Source of the DNA: Agapetus fuscipes
Taxonomy: Eukaryota > Arthropoda > Insecta > Trichoptera > Glossosomatidae
DNA length: 64,000 nucleotides
Assembly: GCA_951799405.1 (NCBI GenBank)
Contig: OX637351.1
Coordinates: 8,464,251 to 8,528,250, forward strand
Reading direction: 5' to 3'
The notes below the pieces were generated by a model. It had not been told where the DNA came from. It did not search any database and worked only from the letters and a program-made list of their open reading frames with translations. Positions 33,322-44,209 of this stretch are shown in pieces (the first letter of the stretch is position 1; the number at the start of each line of letters is the position of its first letter). A program made the translations under genes and the position numbers.

Positions 33322-33599
33322 TGACCTATTAATGATATAAAAAGAATGAAATTGAGTTTTTTGATGAAATGTCACGAACATTTCCCTGTATTTTTAACCT
33401 TAAGTTCACATCATTGTACAAATGACAAAAAAATCAACTATTTTGTGTGACACCTCGATGCAATTTAACTGTTTTCACTAATTATTAAATTAGTTGTATA
33501 ATTAAAACCTTAGAGTACTTACTTACTATTTACCAGAGGGGGTCTAAAATAAATTATTTCTGATAATTTATATAGAAACTAATTTACCTACTGTATACA

Positions 33600-33752
33600 G
33601 TCACATCTGTCTCAGTCATGTCAAACGTTGCAGTGGTAAAATCGTACGAAATAAGGCCATTTTGTCCAATTCCATTTTGTGTTTCGACACCCAATTATAT
33701 TTTCTACAGCGTGGGTGGTGAGCCGCATACCAACCTATAAGTCAAGGAACAT
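33600..33752 (+). repeat. Family F fragment joined to a family C fragment
   Basis: Contains the uninterrupted ATTTTGTGTTTCGACACCC that is the empty site for the composite SINE at 36466. After TATATTTTC it switches to a family C end (CAGCGTGGGTGGTGAGCC). Confidence 0.7.
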
Positions 33753-33892
33753 AATATACAACAAATTACATTAAAATAAACAAATAAAACCAAGAAGTAA
33801 CATGAAAAGCAAGTACAAAATACAAAATTCAAATTATAAATTTAAATAAATTAGAAAAACCCTAGCCCTAGCCACCAACATTACAAATCAAC

Positions 33893-33955
33893 CGCCATGT
33901 CTTTCTGTCCTTACATACTTCTTTCATTTCATCCAGAGACATTGGATAATTATCA
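33893..33955 (-). mobile_element. RTE-like LINE C-terminal fragment
   Basis: Encodes MSLDEMKEVCKDRKTWR on the minus strand. Confidence 0.6.
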
Positions 33956-34136
33956 ATAAATAATTCATTAGACTAAAAATTATGAATATTAATTGATAAT
34001 GTTACCTGTTTTTCTCCAGGCAAAAGTAGGCTGTCTTGCAAATCCACTTCACAAAATTAAAATTTTAGAAACAAACAATATGAAGGTGGAAATGAAATAA
34101 GAACCACAAGTGAAAACAACACAACCAACTTCATGG

Positions 34137-34246
34137 GCAACTGTCAAAATAATGTCTCACAAGATGGCGCTGGTGTAGTTGTATTGAATGTGGTGAAAAT
34201 CAGAACTACAACCGCCATCTTGTGACATGTCACTTTTAACAGTTCA
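34137..34246. repeat. Short inverted repeat, MITE-like
   Basis: Ends AACTGTCAAAATAATGTC and GACATGTCACTTTTAACAGT enclose inverted CACAAGATGGCG. The rest of 33960-34730 is unassigned. Confidence 0.5.
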
Positions 34247-34734
34247 TTGTGAAGTTTAATTGTGTAGTTAAAAAGAGTATTTTGTCAAAGAAAAACAAAG
34301 AAATGCCTATTCATTTTACTAGTTTGTATGTCTAACACATTGGTCTAACATTACTACAGCTCCCTCTCTCAACTGTCACCTACATTTAAAGACAACTACT
34401 TACATTAAGAAGGTAAGCTGCAGTTTTTTCAATATTCAAGGTAATTTCTATTAGCACTCCCTCTAATTATGTGTAATTACTCTAAGGTTAAAAAACTATG
34501 ATAGTCTAGATTAAAAAGTGACAGTTCCGAGTGTTTGTTTGTTTGTACATTTGACAGCTGTCAAACTGCAGTTGTCAACTGTCGGCAACTCCTCTGGAAC
34601 TAACTTTATTATTGTTGAATAGGTCAATTTAGTTTGTAAGAATTTGATAATTGAAATTTATCATTTTTGATATTTGAATATGAATAAAGCGGATTCCCAG
34701 TAATCTTTTCTTTCATATTTTTTTATTCATTGCT

Positions 34735-34905
34735 CTGCTGGAGATCTAGCAATACTCCAAGAGATTTTTCGATTCCGACGGTAGATCTACATTTCAAAGG
34801 CAGTTCTTTTATTCTCGAGGCTCTGTGTAATTGTCCACCCTTTCATGCCATAGAGTACAATTGGAAAGATCTAGAATCTCAGCATTCTCAAACGCTACTC
34901 CAATT
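34735..34905 (-). mobile_element. RTE-like LINE fragment
   Basis: The minus strand encodes VYGMKGWTITQSLENKRTAF followed after a stop by IYRRNRKISWS, the YGCETWTL-type segment of RTE-like ORF2. Confidence 0.7.
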
Positions 34906-34921
34906 CGGGCTTATATCTAAA

Positions 34922-35165
34922 TCTTAATCTAAGCTGCAGAGATATCTATATATCATTTAAGATTCATATTAAACGCATTCCCACAAGCAGACATGTATAA
35001 GTTTGCGCTAACACATGCCACATGTGGACATACAATATAAAAACCCAATCTCAAATGAACATAAGCCCTGCAACTCTTGCCGACCTTCCCTGGAACTGGG
35101 GTGACATTGGCAAAGCCAACCATTTTTTACAGTATGGGTGGTCTATACTTGTGGCTTCTATTATA
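34922..35165 (-). repeat. Family C repeat, full length
   Basis: From AATCTAAGCTGCAGAG to a CCTATAATTATAAGTCAA-like 5' end. The following 35170-35590 is unassigned. Confidence 0.8.
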
Positions 35166-35591
35166 AGTCAACGTTTTCAAGATTAAATGATATTGGGCTC
35201 CACATTGCCTACCTTATGGGTACAAATGCTTCTACGGCATGTTCATCCCTGATGGCAGATGAAGGTTTACGCTTGCATTTTGAGTTTGAATGTCAAAAAT
35301 TGTAGATTTCAATTTTCAAAAAAAATGTTGATTTTCAAAATGAATAATTATAAAAAAAAATAGCTCAAAAAATGTTTAGTGATCCTATTATATGTAACGA
35401 ATATTACTTAATATTTGAAACTTTTTAATGTTTTTCTTGATTTTTTTCTATTTTTTAACAAACCAAAGATAATGTCAACAATTTAAAAGAGTTCATAAAT
35501 GCTATCCTCCACAAATCAGAGATTGAGGATGAAACTTTGTTGGAGTATACTTTTCTTCCTACTTTTCTAAATAATATGTAGGTACTTATCT

Positions 35592-35878
35592 AGTTGACAG
35601 CTGAGTTGATAGAATATTTGCATTTAAAACCAAAAGGCTCCCGTTTAATTTTCACCGAGGGTGTAAGAAATGATTTCCCGTTTCAGTGTATTATTTGAGA
35701 CCCCATATAAAACTACCTGCAAGGTTTACTCAGACATCACAATCTGAGAACCTACAGCCCTGGGAGCAGAGAAACTTCCACTTCAAGTTAAACTAACCAC
35801 CTTACCTGTGAAAATATATAGGTAGATGCGACGCCATCGGAGACAGTACGGTAAGAAACTGCACTATACGTGCGGATC
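35592..35878 (+). mobile_element. SINE-A, old copy
   Basis: The A box is degraded, but GTAAGAAATGATTTCCCG and GGTTTACTCAG are kept. Confidence 0.7.
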
Positions 35879-35879
35879 T

Positions 35880-36285
35880 TTAAAATTGCTCTTGACTTTG
35901 TCTATGGTTTGATAAAAAATATCTATCTACTTCTAATTGTGAGCAAAAAAATAAATACACTAATATTTCTATCCGATCTTCATTATTTGAGTCCTGTAGA
36001 ACCAAAAAAGGCAATCTAGCAATGTTTTCGAAATTGAGATAAACGTATTTTGGAAACACATACAATGAAATTATACTGTTGGTTTTTTTGTAAATTTGTC
36101 TCATTTGTAAAACAATTCTAGATTACCTCATTTAGTTCTGTACTCATATAACCTGGGTTTTAAAAAAATATTCCTTTTTCTATTCCTTATGTTAAAAAAC
36201 AATACAAAAGGTACAGAGAGGCTTAAGTTTTTTTTTGCATATTAAATGATGCATTAAAATTGGCAATAACATTTCAAACAAAATT
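35880..36285. other. Unassigned AT-rich stretch
   Basis: No coding, RNA or repeat signal seen. Confidence 0.4.
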
Positions 36286-36289
36286 AAAA

Positions 36290-37000
36290 GAAAAAGTGCT
36301 AGTGATTACCCCATCGAGTAATAACATAGAGCAGCAGAAACTAACTTACTGCATTGATACATACTATAGACCACATTTATCTCAGTCCTGTCAAACGTTT
36401 CAGTTGTGTAAACATATTTTTACGTGTCAAATTTTATGTTTTGTTGTTGTTTTCCATTTTGTGTTGATCGGTCCGTAGTTCAATGGTAACACTTCGGACT
36501 CTGAATGGAAGGTTGTGGGTTCGAATCCCGGCGGAGCACAAAGAACATAACATTTATACTTTCAAATTTGCTCTTCGCCGGGTTAAAAAATTCATACACC
36601 TTTACTAATGACCGGCCACCAAAGGTCCATCCAGCCTTACAGCAAGTGGGTCTTGCTTGAGAATTGGCGCTTCTTAGCGACGACGACCAAGCTCGTAAAA
36701 AGATCAATAGCTCAGTTGGTAGAATGCTTGCATTCCATGCCAAGAGCAAGGGTTCGATCTCAAGGTTAACTCAGCATTCACAAGAAATGAGAACCAGCCC
36801 CTACTTCAACTGAAAGGGGTTGGTGTGAGGCCGGCCCCCTTACCCGTAAAAATAAATAGGTCCCGAATCGCCACATGTGACCCCTTCGGGTACAACACAG
36901 GCAAGAAGTTACACCATATGTGTAGCTTAGTTGCATTTTTTTTGCGTGTTTTGACACCCAATTATAACACATTAAAATAATGCCTTTTTCCTTTAAAATA
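36290..37000 (+). repeat. Family F repeat split by a composite SINE
   Basis: The left part, ending CCATTTTGTGTT, and the right part, starting GTGTTTTGACACCC, are continuous in the copies at 4960-4990 and 33672-33695. Confidence 0.8.
36466..36945 (+). mobile_element. Composite SINE-BA inserted as one unit
   Basis: SINE-B head (CGTAGTTCAATGG, GTTCGAATCCC) and body, junction near 36696-36705, SINE-A head and body and 3' end TGTGTAGCTTAGTTGC plus a T tract. GTGTT borders both sides. The SINE-A part lacks the segment between its B box and AGGTTAACTCAGC, as in the other composites. Confidence 0.92.
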
Positions 37001-37204
37001 TTTTTTGTACAATATGTTGCCCACTTTATAGGAAGCTTTGCCTGTGTGGGATGCACGCCCCTGTAAAAAAGCCACTCTGTACCTTCCTCAAACTGTAATA
37101 TTGAACTGATCAACAAAAAAGAATAACTCTACAAAAAATAATAACTCTACAAAAAAAGTATTTAAGTGTAGGTACACAAAACATTACTCCTATATATATC
37201 TCAA

Positions 37205-37345
37205 AGTTATGCGTGGTGGTAGGCTCAGAGTTCCCCGCAGCGTCCAATTATTTGGATCATACCTTTTGTATTGCCTGCCCTCAGTCATGGAATGCCTCTA
37301 CGCACAAGCCGAGAGCTTTGGAGAGTGTAAATGTATTTGGAGATG
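37205..37345 (+). mobile_element. LINE ORF2 C-terminal fragment
   Basis: Encodes YLDHTFCIACPQSWNA and ALESVNVF, the same family as 6068-6486. The stretch 37350-37750 has nothing recognisable. Confidence 0.65.
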
Positions 37346-37752
37346 GTATGTTCACAGCAATAAAAGTTATTGATTTTTTGTTGACCGGTGTTGATACTCG
37401 CAAACATAAATATTGGTTTTCAGTTTTAAGGTTTTATCATTTAATATCTAGATATGTGTATTTCTTAATTGTTTTCTATAATATTGAATCTTATACCTGA
37501 CTTTAAAATTTTAAATAAAATTAAAATATTTAAAAAAATATGTTTTTTTTACTCTTTGCCTTTCATGTAATTACTAGGGAGTATAACGATAGCTTAAAGG
37601 TAAAACTCAAGAAGCATATTGAGCTAACGGTTTCTCAGATTCAAGCATATTTTTTCCTATTTTCTACAAGAGAAAACACTAAAAAAGTGTGAAAATCCTG
37701 TAACCTAGAAGTTTGTCACCAGCAATTCCTTATAATAAGTTCATTTGCTATG

Positions 37753-38203
37753 ACTGGTCCGTAGTCCAGTGGTTAGCCCTTTGGACTCGTAAATGGAAGG
37801 TTGTGGGTTTGAATCCCAGCCGTGCACAAGAAATATACCATTTATTTTTTCAAATATGCTCTTCGCTGGGTTGAAAAATTCATAAACCTTTACCAAAAAT
37901 CGGTCACCCATCCAAGCTTACACCAACTGGATCTTGCTTGTGAATTGTCACTTTGTAGCGACGACCAAGCTCGTAAAAAAAAATCCAGTCGATAGCTCAG
38001 TTGGTAGAATTCTTGCATTCTATACAGAGCGCAAGGGTTCGATCCCACAGAGGGTGTCAGAAATGATTTCCCGTTTCGGTGTGTATTTCAAACCCAAATA
38101 CCGGCAAGGTTTACTCAGCCTTTACAAGAAATGAGAACCAGCCCCCCCGGGAGCTGGGAAACCCCAGTTACACTTTATGTGTAGCTTAGTTGCGTTTTGC
38201 ATT
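37753..38203 (+). mobile_element. Composite SINE-BA
   Basis: Complete SINE-B head, body, junction CAAGCTCGTAAAAAAAAATC, then a full SINE-A head with GTGTCAGAAATGATTTCC, and 3' end TTATGTGTAGCTTAGTTGC after an internal deletion. Confidence 0.9.
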
Positions 38204-38689
38204 GCTACGAGAAGTAACACCCAATAAAATGTTTTAGATCCACAATTTCTCAAATCTGTAAATCGACACTTTTCAGTTTTACCTTTAAGGTGGTACGACA
38301 CATAGATGGTAACAAAAAATATTCATAGATGGTACGCATCAAAAATGTATGGGGCACTCCGTCGGGCAAATATGAAAAACTACTGTAGTTTTACTTCCTT
38401 CGAAACTTTTAATGCATTGAAAATAATATGTTGATTGCGCTATTCTAATATGAAATCAATCTGAAATCGCTAAGGTATTCATTTCGGTCATTAAATTATG
38501 TGTAAATTTCAATATGAATTGCTTGCGCCGACCGACGATATAATGTATTTTATCTTGGACACAAACCACCCATACTCTGGTTTCCCTTCAATACGAATAA
38601 ATCTTTCGCCTTTTACAAACCACCCATAATATTACTTTAATAGTTATTTGTTACGCTTTATAAACAGTATTTTTCTCCCATCTGATTGT

Positions 38690-38765
38690 GTGAGCTCTGG
38701 CGTAATGGCGTGCGTGACCGACTGCCGATGCGAAAATGATAGGTTCGAATCCGGCCGATACCTAT
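38690..38765 (+). other. tRNA-like sequence in the left TIR
   Basis: Contains the B-box motif AGGTTCGAATCCGGCC downstream of GAGCTCTGGCGTAATGG. A related tRNA-like unit sits at the matching place in the right arm (42258-42330). The acceptor ends do not pair convincingly. Confidence 0.5.
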
Positions 38766-38907
38766 ATTTTTAATTTTTTACATTTGTTGTTTTCTTTTTT
38801 TACATATTATACTTTTTTAATAAAAATACAACATATTTGAAAACTTAAATATTAAAGTTAGTCCAAGCGATTAAAAATACGATCATTTCACTTTCATTTC
38901 ATTTAGT

Positions 38908-39262
38908 CGGTGTTATGGCCGAGTGGGCCAGAGGCTGATCTTTCTAGCGTATTTGGAATACAATAACGTTGGTTCGATCCCCGCTTGGGTCACTTGACTC
39001 TAACTTTGACCCTGGTTCTTTGGGTACCACCGAAGTCATCATCCTAGTGACCTAGTATTATAATTTTATATTATGATTCATTCACTCTGCCCGCCACCAT
39101 GGGTTAGCCTACAGAGCGTAAGCCTAATTTGCATAAACGAGGTGGCACGACTTTATCCGAACGAATCCGAAGCGTAGGGATTACTAGATCAAGAAGTAGC
39201 TATACAGCCATTGTATACAGCTGATGAGGAAGGGTGTCTTGATAATAATATTATTATCATGT
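38908..39262 (+). mobile_element. SINE-D (type II tRNA-like head)
   Basis: Head TATGGCCGAGTGGGCCAGAG has the Ser/Leu-tRNA A box, a long variable arm follows, and the B box is GGTTCGATCCCCGC. The body (AACTTTGACCCTGGTTC, AATTTGCATAAACGAGGTGG) ends in an (ATA)n run. It occupies the left arm of the long-TIR element. Confidence 0.75.
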
Positions 39263-39721
39263 GCTGCAGTGTTTTTTCTTATTCACTTGTGAACGGTCAC
39301 TGGTCAGTAGGACGCAAAAAGTGCAGAGGCTATACACCATTGAGGTATATATATACCTCAATGCTATACACAGTAATATGAATGAAAATCATTGAGGATG
39401 GAAATAGGAATCTAGCCGTTGCACAAATTTGTCATTTATTGTGAGATGCCATGTAAAAAAACCAATCCATCACAAATATCTCGGTTCATCATTCGTCGAT
39501 AAAAAAGTAATTTGTTCTAAGCCCCTCATACTACTTTGCTTAATGAATCTGAATAAGGCTATTGAAATGATTTAATCATGTTTTAATGTATTGACTTGAT
39601 TGTTACTAATTTCTCTTTTACGTACGCTGGTCACGTATTACACACACCGCGTGACCATGTTGGAATAAAATGAATTTGTTATTGATAGAAGAATGACTGT
39701 ACTATTATTTTTATTATAATA

Positions 39722-39985
39722 AGTCCGGTCAGTAGCTCAGAGGTAGAAAGCTTGCGTTCGATGCTGAAAGCTCGGACCACCAAAGGTGTCAAAATTATTT
39801 CTCTTTTCGGTGTGTATTGCAAACCCAACTACCATAAAAAAACCGGCAAGGTTTACTCAGCCTTCACAAGAAATGAGTACCTGCTCCCCTAGTAGGGAAA
39901 TCCCCACTTCAACGAAGTGGTTGGCGTAAGGCCGGCCCCCTTACCTGTGAAAATACGTAGGTTTTACCCACCACAAGCAACCCCT
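39722..39985 (+). mobile_element. SINE-A, diverged
   Basis: Head CGGTCAGTAGCTCAGAGG with a lost B box. The body GCAAGGTTTACTCAGCC and CGGCCCCCTTACCTGTG is kept. Confidence 0.75.
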
Positions 39986-40047
39986 TCTGCTGCGGCTGGA
40001 AAGGAAAGTAATGCAAGATATTTTTACCGAAAAAATAAACAATTACT

Positions 40048-40272
40048 TGGCTAATACGACGGTATGAAGTTGACCACCTATGCTGTAAAAGCCTGGTTCA
40101 CTTTGCCAATGACTTCTTCAAGAGTTGCAGGGTTTATGTTTATTTAAGTTTTGAGTGTGAATGTTTAAGCTTATACGCGGCATGTATAAGCGCGACCTTA
40201 TATGTGTCTGCTAGTGGGCATGAATTAAATATGAATCCTAAATGTTATACATCTTTGCAACTTAGATTACAT
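40048..40272 (+). repeat. Family C repeat
   Basis: Copy lacking the CACCCCTGTTTCAGGG segment. Tail CTTAGATTACATTAG. Confidence 0.75.
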
Positions 40273-40431
40273 TAGATAATCCAAGGGAATGATAAATTAC
40301 ACGTTTTGACAAAGGTAAGGTTTGTATTACTTCAAATGAATGAGCCATCGATCTAAATAAAATATATATCGATGGAATGAGCACATTGTGGGAACATCGG
40401 TTTATTGGAAGAAATATTTACAGAAAGCAAC

Positions 40432-40764
40432 TAACGCAACTAAGCTACACATATAGTGTAACTTCTTGCCGCGTTATCCCCGAAGGGGTCGCATGTGGCG
40501 AGTTAAACTTATTTATTTTTACAGGTAAGGGGGCCGGCCTTACGCCAACCACTTCAGTTGAAGTGGGGGTTTTCCCAGCTCCCGAGGGGGCTGGTACTCA
40601 TTTCTTGTGAAGGCTGAGTAAACCTTGCCGGTATTTTTATTATGGGGTTGGAAATAAACACCGAAATAGGAAATCATTTCTGACACCCTCCTCGGTGGGA
40701 TTCGAACCCGAGCTCACGGGGTAGAATGCAAGCACTCTACCAACTGAGCTATCGACCGGACTAA
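40432..40764 (-). mobile_element. SINE-A, full-length reference copy
   Basis: Complete minus-strand copy: 3' end AACTAAGCTACACATATAGT, body, B box GGATTCGAACCCG (reversed) and A box CCAACTGAGCTATCGACC (reversed). Confidence 0.9.
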
Positions 40765-40839
40765 AGAGACAGAGTTTTGGGTTTATAATATTTCGGTTCG
40801 TTATTTAAAATTTTGGCGCCACAGTCTGTTCCCATAGAC

Positions 40840-41302
40840 CTAAGGTCTTCAACCCGCGGCCCTCGGGCCTCATGTGGCCCGCCAGCTAATTTCTTGCGGC
40901 CCGCGGCCACCAGAGGCTAAAAAAATAGAATATCGCGCCCCGTGATATGCGATATATATATACGAGTGATATACGACTCGCAATCGTCAGCATTTGCAAT
41001 GCCACTCTTTCACACATATGAGTGCGTCTCGCTCGCTCGCCGCAGGAGTGAGTCCGCCCACGATGCACATCTGGAAGGTAGTCTGCGGGTTGCAACCACA
41101 AAAATGAAAACAAATATTGACAAACCTGTAAAAAATAAACAATGTCTTTAATCAACCAATAAAGATTAGTAAAATTTGAAATTATGTACATATGTATTTT
41201 ATTTTATTGATAAAGTGGTAAAGTGTCGTGAAAAGTTGTGGCCCTTCGGACGATGTGTTATCGATGTTTGGCCCTTGCACTAAAAAAGGTTGAAGACCCC
41301 TG
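40840..41302. mobile_element. hAT-type MITE with 8 bp TSD
   Basis: CCATAGAC flanks both ends (40832-40839, 41303-41310). Termini CTAAGGTCTTCAACC and, reversed, CAGGGGTCTTCAACC. The interior is rich in GGCCCGC-type motifs near both ends. No transposase. Nested inside the long-TIR element. Confidence 0.85.
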
Positions 41303-41837
41303 CCATAGACTGTAGGCGGGCGTGTTCTTTCTTGCGAGAACTCGTTGCGCCTGCTGAGGGATCCTCCAGGGATCCTTGTGGCCTGATGCAGCAGGAGGAT
41401 CAACTGAGGCGAGGTGGTTGATGTTGGAGAAGGGCTGGCCAGAACACCGATAACTTTTGAGTAGGGTGTGGTCCTAAAAGGGACCTTCCGGTGTTGGGAA
41501 GATTATCCAGCCGTTTTTGAGGAAAGTGCAATTTTATGTTTTTTTTGTATGGCAGCCATCTTGAATTTTCAAGTTGGTGTAATGCCATGTTATTCATACT
41601 TAATACATGTCTAAAAAAGTTGATGTAGCCAAAATTTGGTATTTCTAGGTCTTATACTTTGGAAAGTGACACACAGACACACACACATACAGACGGACGT
41701 TTTTGAAAGATAGTGTTTTTTTTTGGCATGTCCTGCACCAGGACAACTCATTTCCGTGAAAACCTCGAAAAAAAAATTTCACACCAAATCATAACTTTCT
41801 TTATAGCCTTCAGCTATAGCAAGAAAGTAAAAAACAC

Positions 41838-41965
41838 TGCAGCACAATATGATAATGCTTCGGATTTGTTCGGATAAAGTCGTGCCACCTCGTTTATGCA
41901 AATTAGGTTTACGCTCTGTCAACCCATGGTGGCTGAATCATAATATACAATTATAATATTGGGAT
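41838..41965 (-). mobile_element. SINE-D body fragment in the right TIR
   Basis: Reverse of the SINE-D body (CCACCTCGTTTATGCAAATT), without its tRNA-like head. Confidence 0.65.
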
Positions 41966-41999
41966 GATTTCTTCGGTACATATATACATGTGACTGAAA

Positions 42000-42125
42000 T
42001 GTTGTTAACCGAAAAGTCGTTGGCCGAAATGTCGTGTGGTCGAAGTGTCGTGTGACCGATTTGTCTATGACCGAGTTGTCTTTGGACGGGTTGTTGTTGA
42101 CCGATTTGTCGTGTGGACGAAGTGT
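42000..42125. repeat. Short tandem repeat, about 15-18 base period
   Basis: Degenerate units of the form GACCGAAATGTCGTGT repeat about eight times. The left TIR has a SINE-D head at the corresponding position. Confidence 0.65.
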
Positions 42126-43021
42126 GAAATGAAAGTGAAATGAAAGTATTGTTAATCGTTTGGACTAACTTTAATAGTTTTGTCAAATATGTTGTATTTT
42201 AATAAAAAAAAGTATAATATGTATAAAAGAAAATAAATGTAAAAAAATTTAAATATACATTTGATAGCCGGATTCGAACCCATCGCCCTTGCGTGGCAGT
42301 CTGCCACGCTAGCCGATACACCACAGCTTCCGCAGCTAACCGAGAGAAAATAAAGGTTTATACAGTGCAGCGTAACAAATAATAAAAAAGGTTTGTGTCC
42401 AAGATAAACTCGAGCCATAAAAAATTGAAATTTACACATAATTTAATGACCGAAATGAATACCTTAGCGATTTCAGATTGATTTCATATTAGAATAGCGC
42501 AATCAACATATTATTTTCAATGCATTAAAAATTTCGAAGGAACAAAAACTACAGTAGTTTTTCATATTTGCCCGACGGAGTGCCCCATACATTTTTGATG
42601 CGTACCATCTATGAATATTTTTTTTTTTGGGTAGTAGGAGTCGCCACCTTAAGGTGGCGATATTATCAGAGTCCACACATTAAAAATATCTCTCTTGACT
42701 GGATGATGTCACAGGTTTCCACCCATAGTGAATAAATATTTGGATTCCAAATAATCGGGGAATTAATTTTATTTTACAGCATTGTGAAACATACCTACAG
42801 TGCCATGTGATGATCACAGTGTACTGGATCACAGTAAGTATTTTCAGAGACTCTAGCGGAGCTACGAGTATTCTTAGACATTTTAGTCGTCGGTTGAGCC
42901 CACACTTTGACAAACGAATGGTGTCTGGGCTGGAAGTTTCATCACCACAGTCATTCTTACCTACCAAATATTGGTAATATTTGTATGAAGACTAGTCGTA
43001 GAGATGTTTACAAGTTTTTTT

Positions 43022-43235
43022 GTCCCTACAAAGCGCCAATACTCAAGCAAGACCCAGTTGCTGCAAGGCTAGATGGACCTTTTGATGACCGGTCTTTGGT
43101 AAAGGTTTTATGAATTTTTAAACATAGCGAAGAGCATATTTGTACATATAAATGTTTTTTTTTTTTTGCTCCGCCGGGATTCTAACCCACAACTTTTCAT
43201 TTACAAGTGTTGCCACTGGATATGGACCTGTCAAG
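43022..43235 (-). mobile_element. SINE-B, 3' truncated
   Basis: From CAAAGCGCCAATACTCAAG to the head GGATATGGACCTGTC. Upstream lie a partial MITE (42928-42992) and a family H-like piece (about 42740-42800). Confidence 0.75.
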
Positions 43236-43242
43236 TATATTT

Positions 43243-43440
43243 AAAAAATCCTGGGGGGCCTTCATCTTATTCTTCCTATGCTTCTTCCGTGAAGATTGGC
43301 AATCATCATAGTGATTCGCACCTTTGCTACTGCAGCACGAAAGATGGATCTTGTGCTTCTGCCAAACCACTGTCTCAGGTTCTTTAACCAAGATGTTCTC
43401 CTTCGACCTGGAGCTTGTCTTCCCTCAATTCTTCCCTATA
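43243..43440 (-). mobile_element. RTE-like LINE C-terminal fragment
   Basis: The minus strand encodes GRRRTSWLKNLRQWF and MMIANLHGRS, a typical C-terminal segment of such LINEs. Confidence 0.7.
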
Positions 43441-43445
43441 TGATA

Positions 43446-43752
43446 TTGGCAGAGTGCTTGCATTCCATACCGTGAGCTCGGGTTTAAATCCCACCGAGGG
43501 TGTCAGAAATAATTTCCCGTTTCAGTGTTTTTTTCAAATTCCAAAATAAAATACTTGCAAGGTTTACTCAGCCTTCACAAGAAATGAGTACCAGCCCTCT
43601 TGGCAGCTGAGAAACCCCCCTTCAACTGACCTGGTTGGCGTAAGGCCGGCCCCCTTACCTGTAAAAATAAATAGGTTCAACTCGCCACATGCAACCCCTT
43701 TGGAGCATGTGGCGAGAAGTTACACTATATGTGTAGCTTTGTTGCGTTGCAT
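43446..43752 (+). mobile_element. SINE-A, lacking the A box
   Basis: Starts inside the head at GGCAGAGTGCTTGCATTCC and is complete to TGTGTAGCTTTGTTGC. Confidence 0.85.
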
Positions 43753-43826
43753 ATGATGGATATGCAGGAGTGAATACTTCTTATTTCTTATCACATGACA
43801 AAAATAAACCAGTTTATACCTTTTAA

Positions 43827-44135
43827 CCCTTCAACTACGGGTGACATGCAAATATGTCAAGTGTAAACTTGCATACAGTGCGGCTGTCAATCATATACGT
43901 CATCCAACTTTCAACTCATCCCTGACATTGTTCAAGAATTCAAAAGTCTACGAGTGAAATGTGCCTTTGTGATTGTTGTTCTTGAATAACTAATACATGT
44001 GACTGTGCACATAGTTTGAAGTGTCGTCAATCAGTTAAAGTAGGAAATCAATAAATGTTTTAAAAAAAAAAATACTTGAAAAGATATTCCGTACTGGGGG
44101 TATTCATATACCCAGAATATTCAGAAGCGAAAAGG
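43827..44135. mobile_element. TTAA-flanked MITE, piggyBac-like
   Basis: TTAA at 43823-43826 and 44136-44139. Ends CCCTTCAACTACGGGTGAC and (reversed) CCTTTTCGCTTCTGAA. An inverted second copy is at 56912-57236. Confidence 0.7.
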
Positions 44136-44209
44136 TTAATGGACATCAGTAGTTTGTCTCTGGTATTTACCTATATGGGAAAGAACCTCGGTATCTGTGA
44201 CTCGATCCA

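Larger units (their letters stand above)
38289..42648. mobile_element. 4.36 kb TTAA-flanked element with long terminal inverted repeats
   Basis: TTAA borders both ends (38285-38288 and 42649-42652). The termini are GGTGGTACGAC and, reversed, GGTGGCGACTC. The arms correspond from the tips (TTCATAGATGGTACGCATC, GTATGGGGCACTCCGTCGGG) to GTGCTGCAGTGTTTTTT at about 39275 and 41830, with different inserts in each arm. No transposase frame was recognised. The interior holds SINE, family C and hAT insertions. The TTAA flank points to a piggyBac- or Kolobok-type mechanism, but the superfamily is unproven. Confidence 0.75.

Noticed and set aside
39335..39362. Short perfect palindrome TTGAGGTATATATATACCTC with AA
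   Set aside because: AT-alternating palindromes of this size are common in AT-rich DNA, and nothing nearby supports a function.
40690..40764. tRNA genes suggested by A and B boxes here and at many other sites
   Set aside because: The acceptor ends do not pair, anticodon arms are poor, and each tRNA-like unit continues into a fixed SINE body shared by many copies. They are SINE heads.
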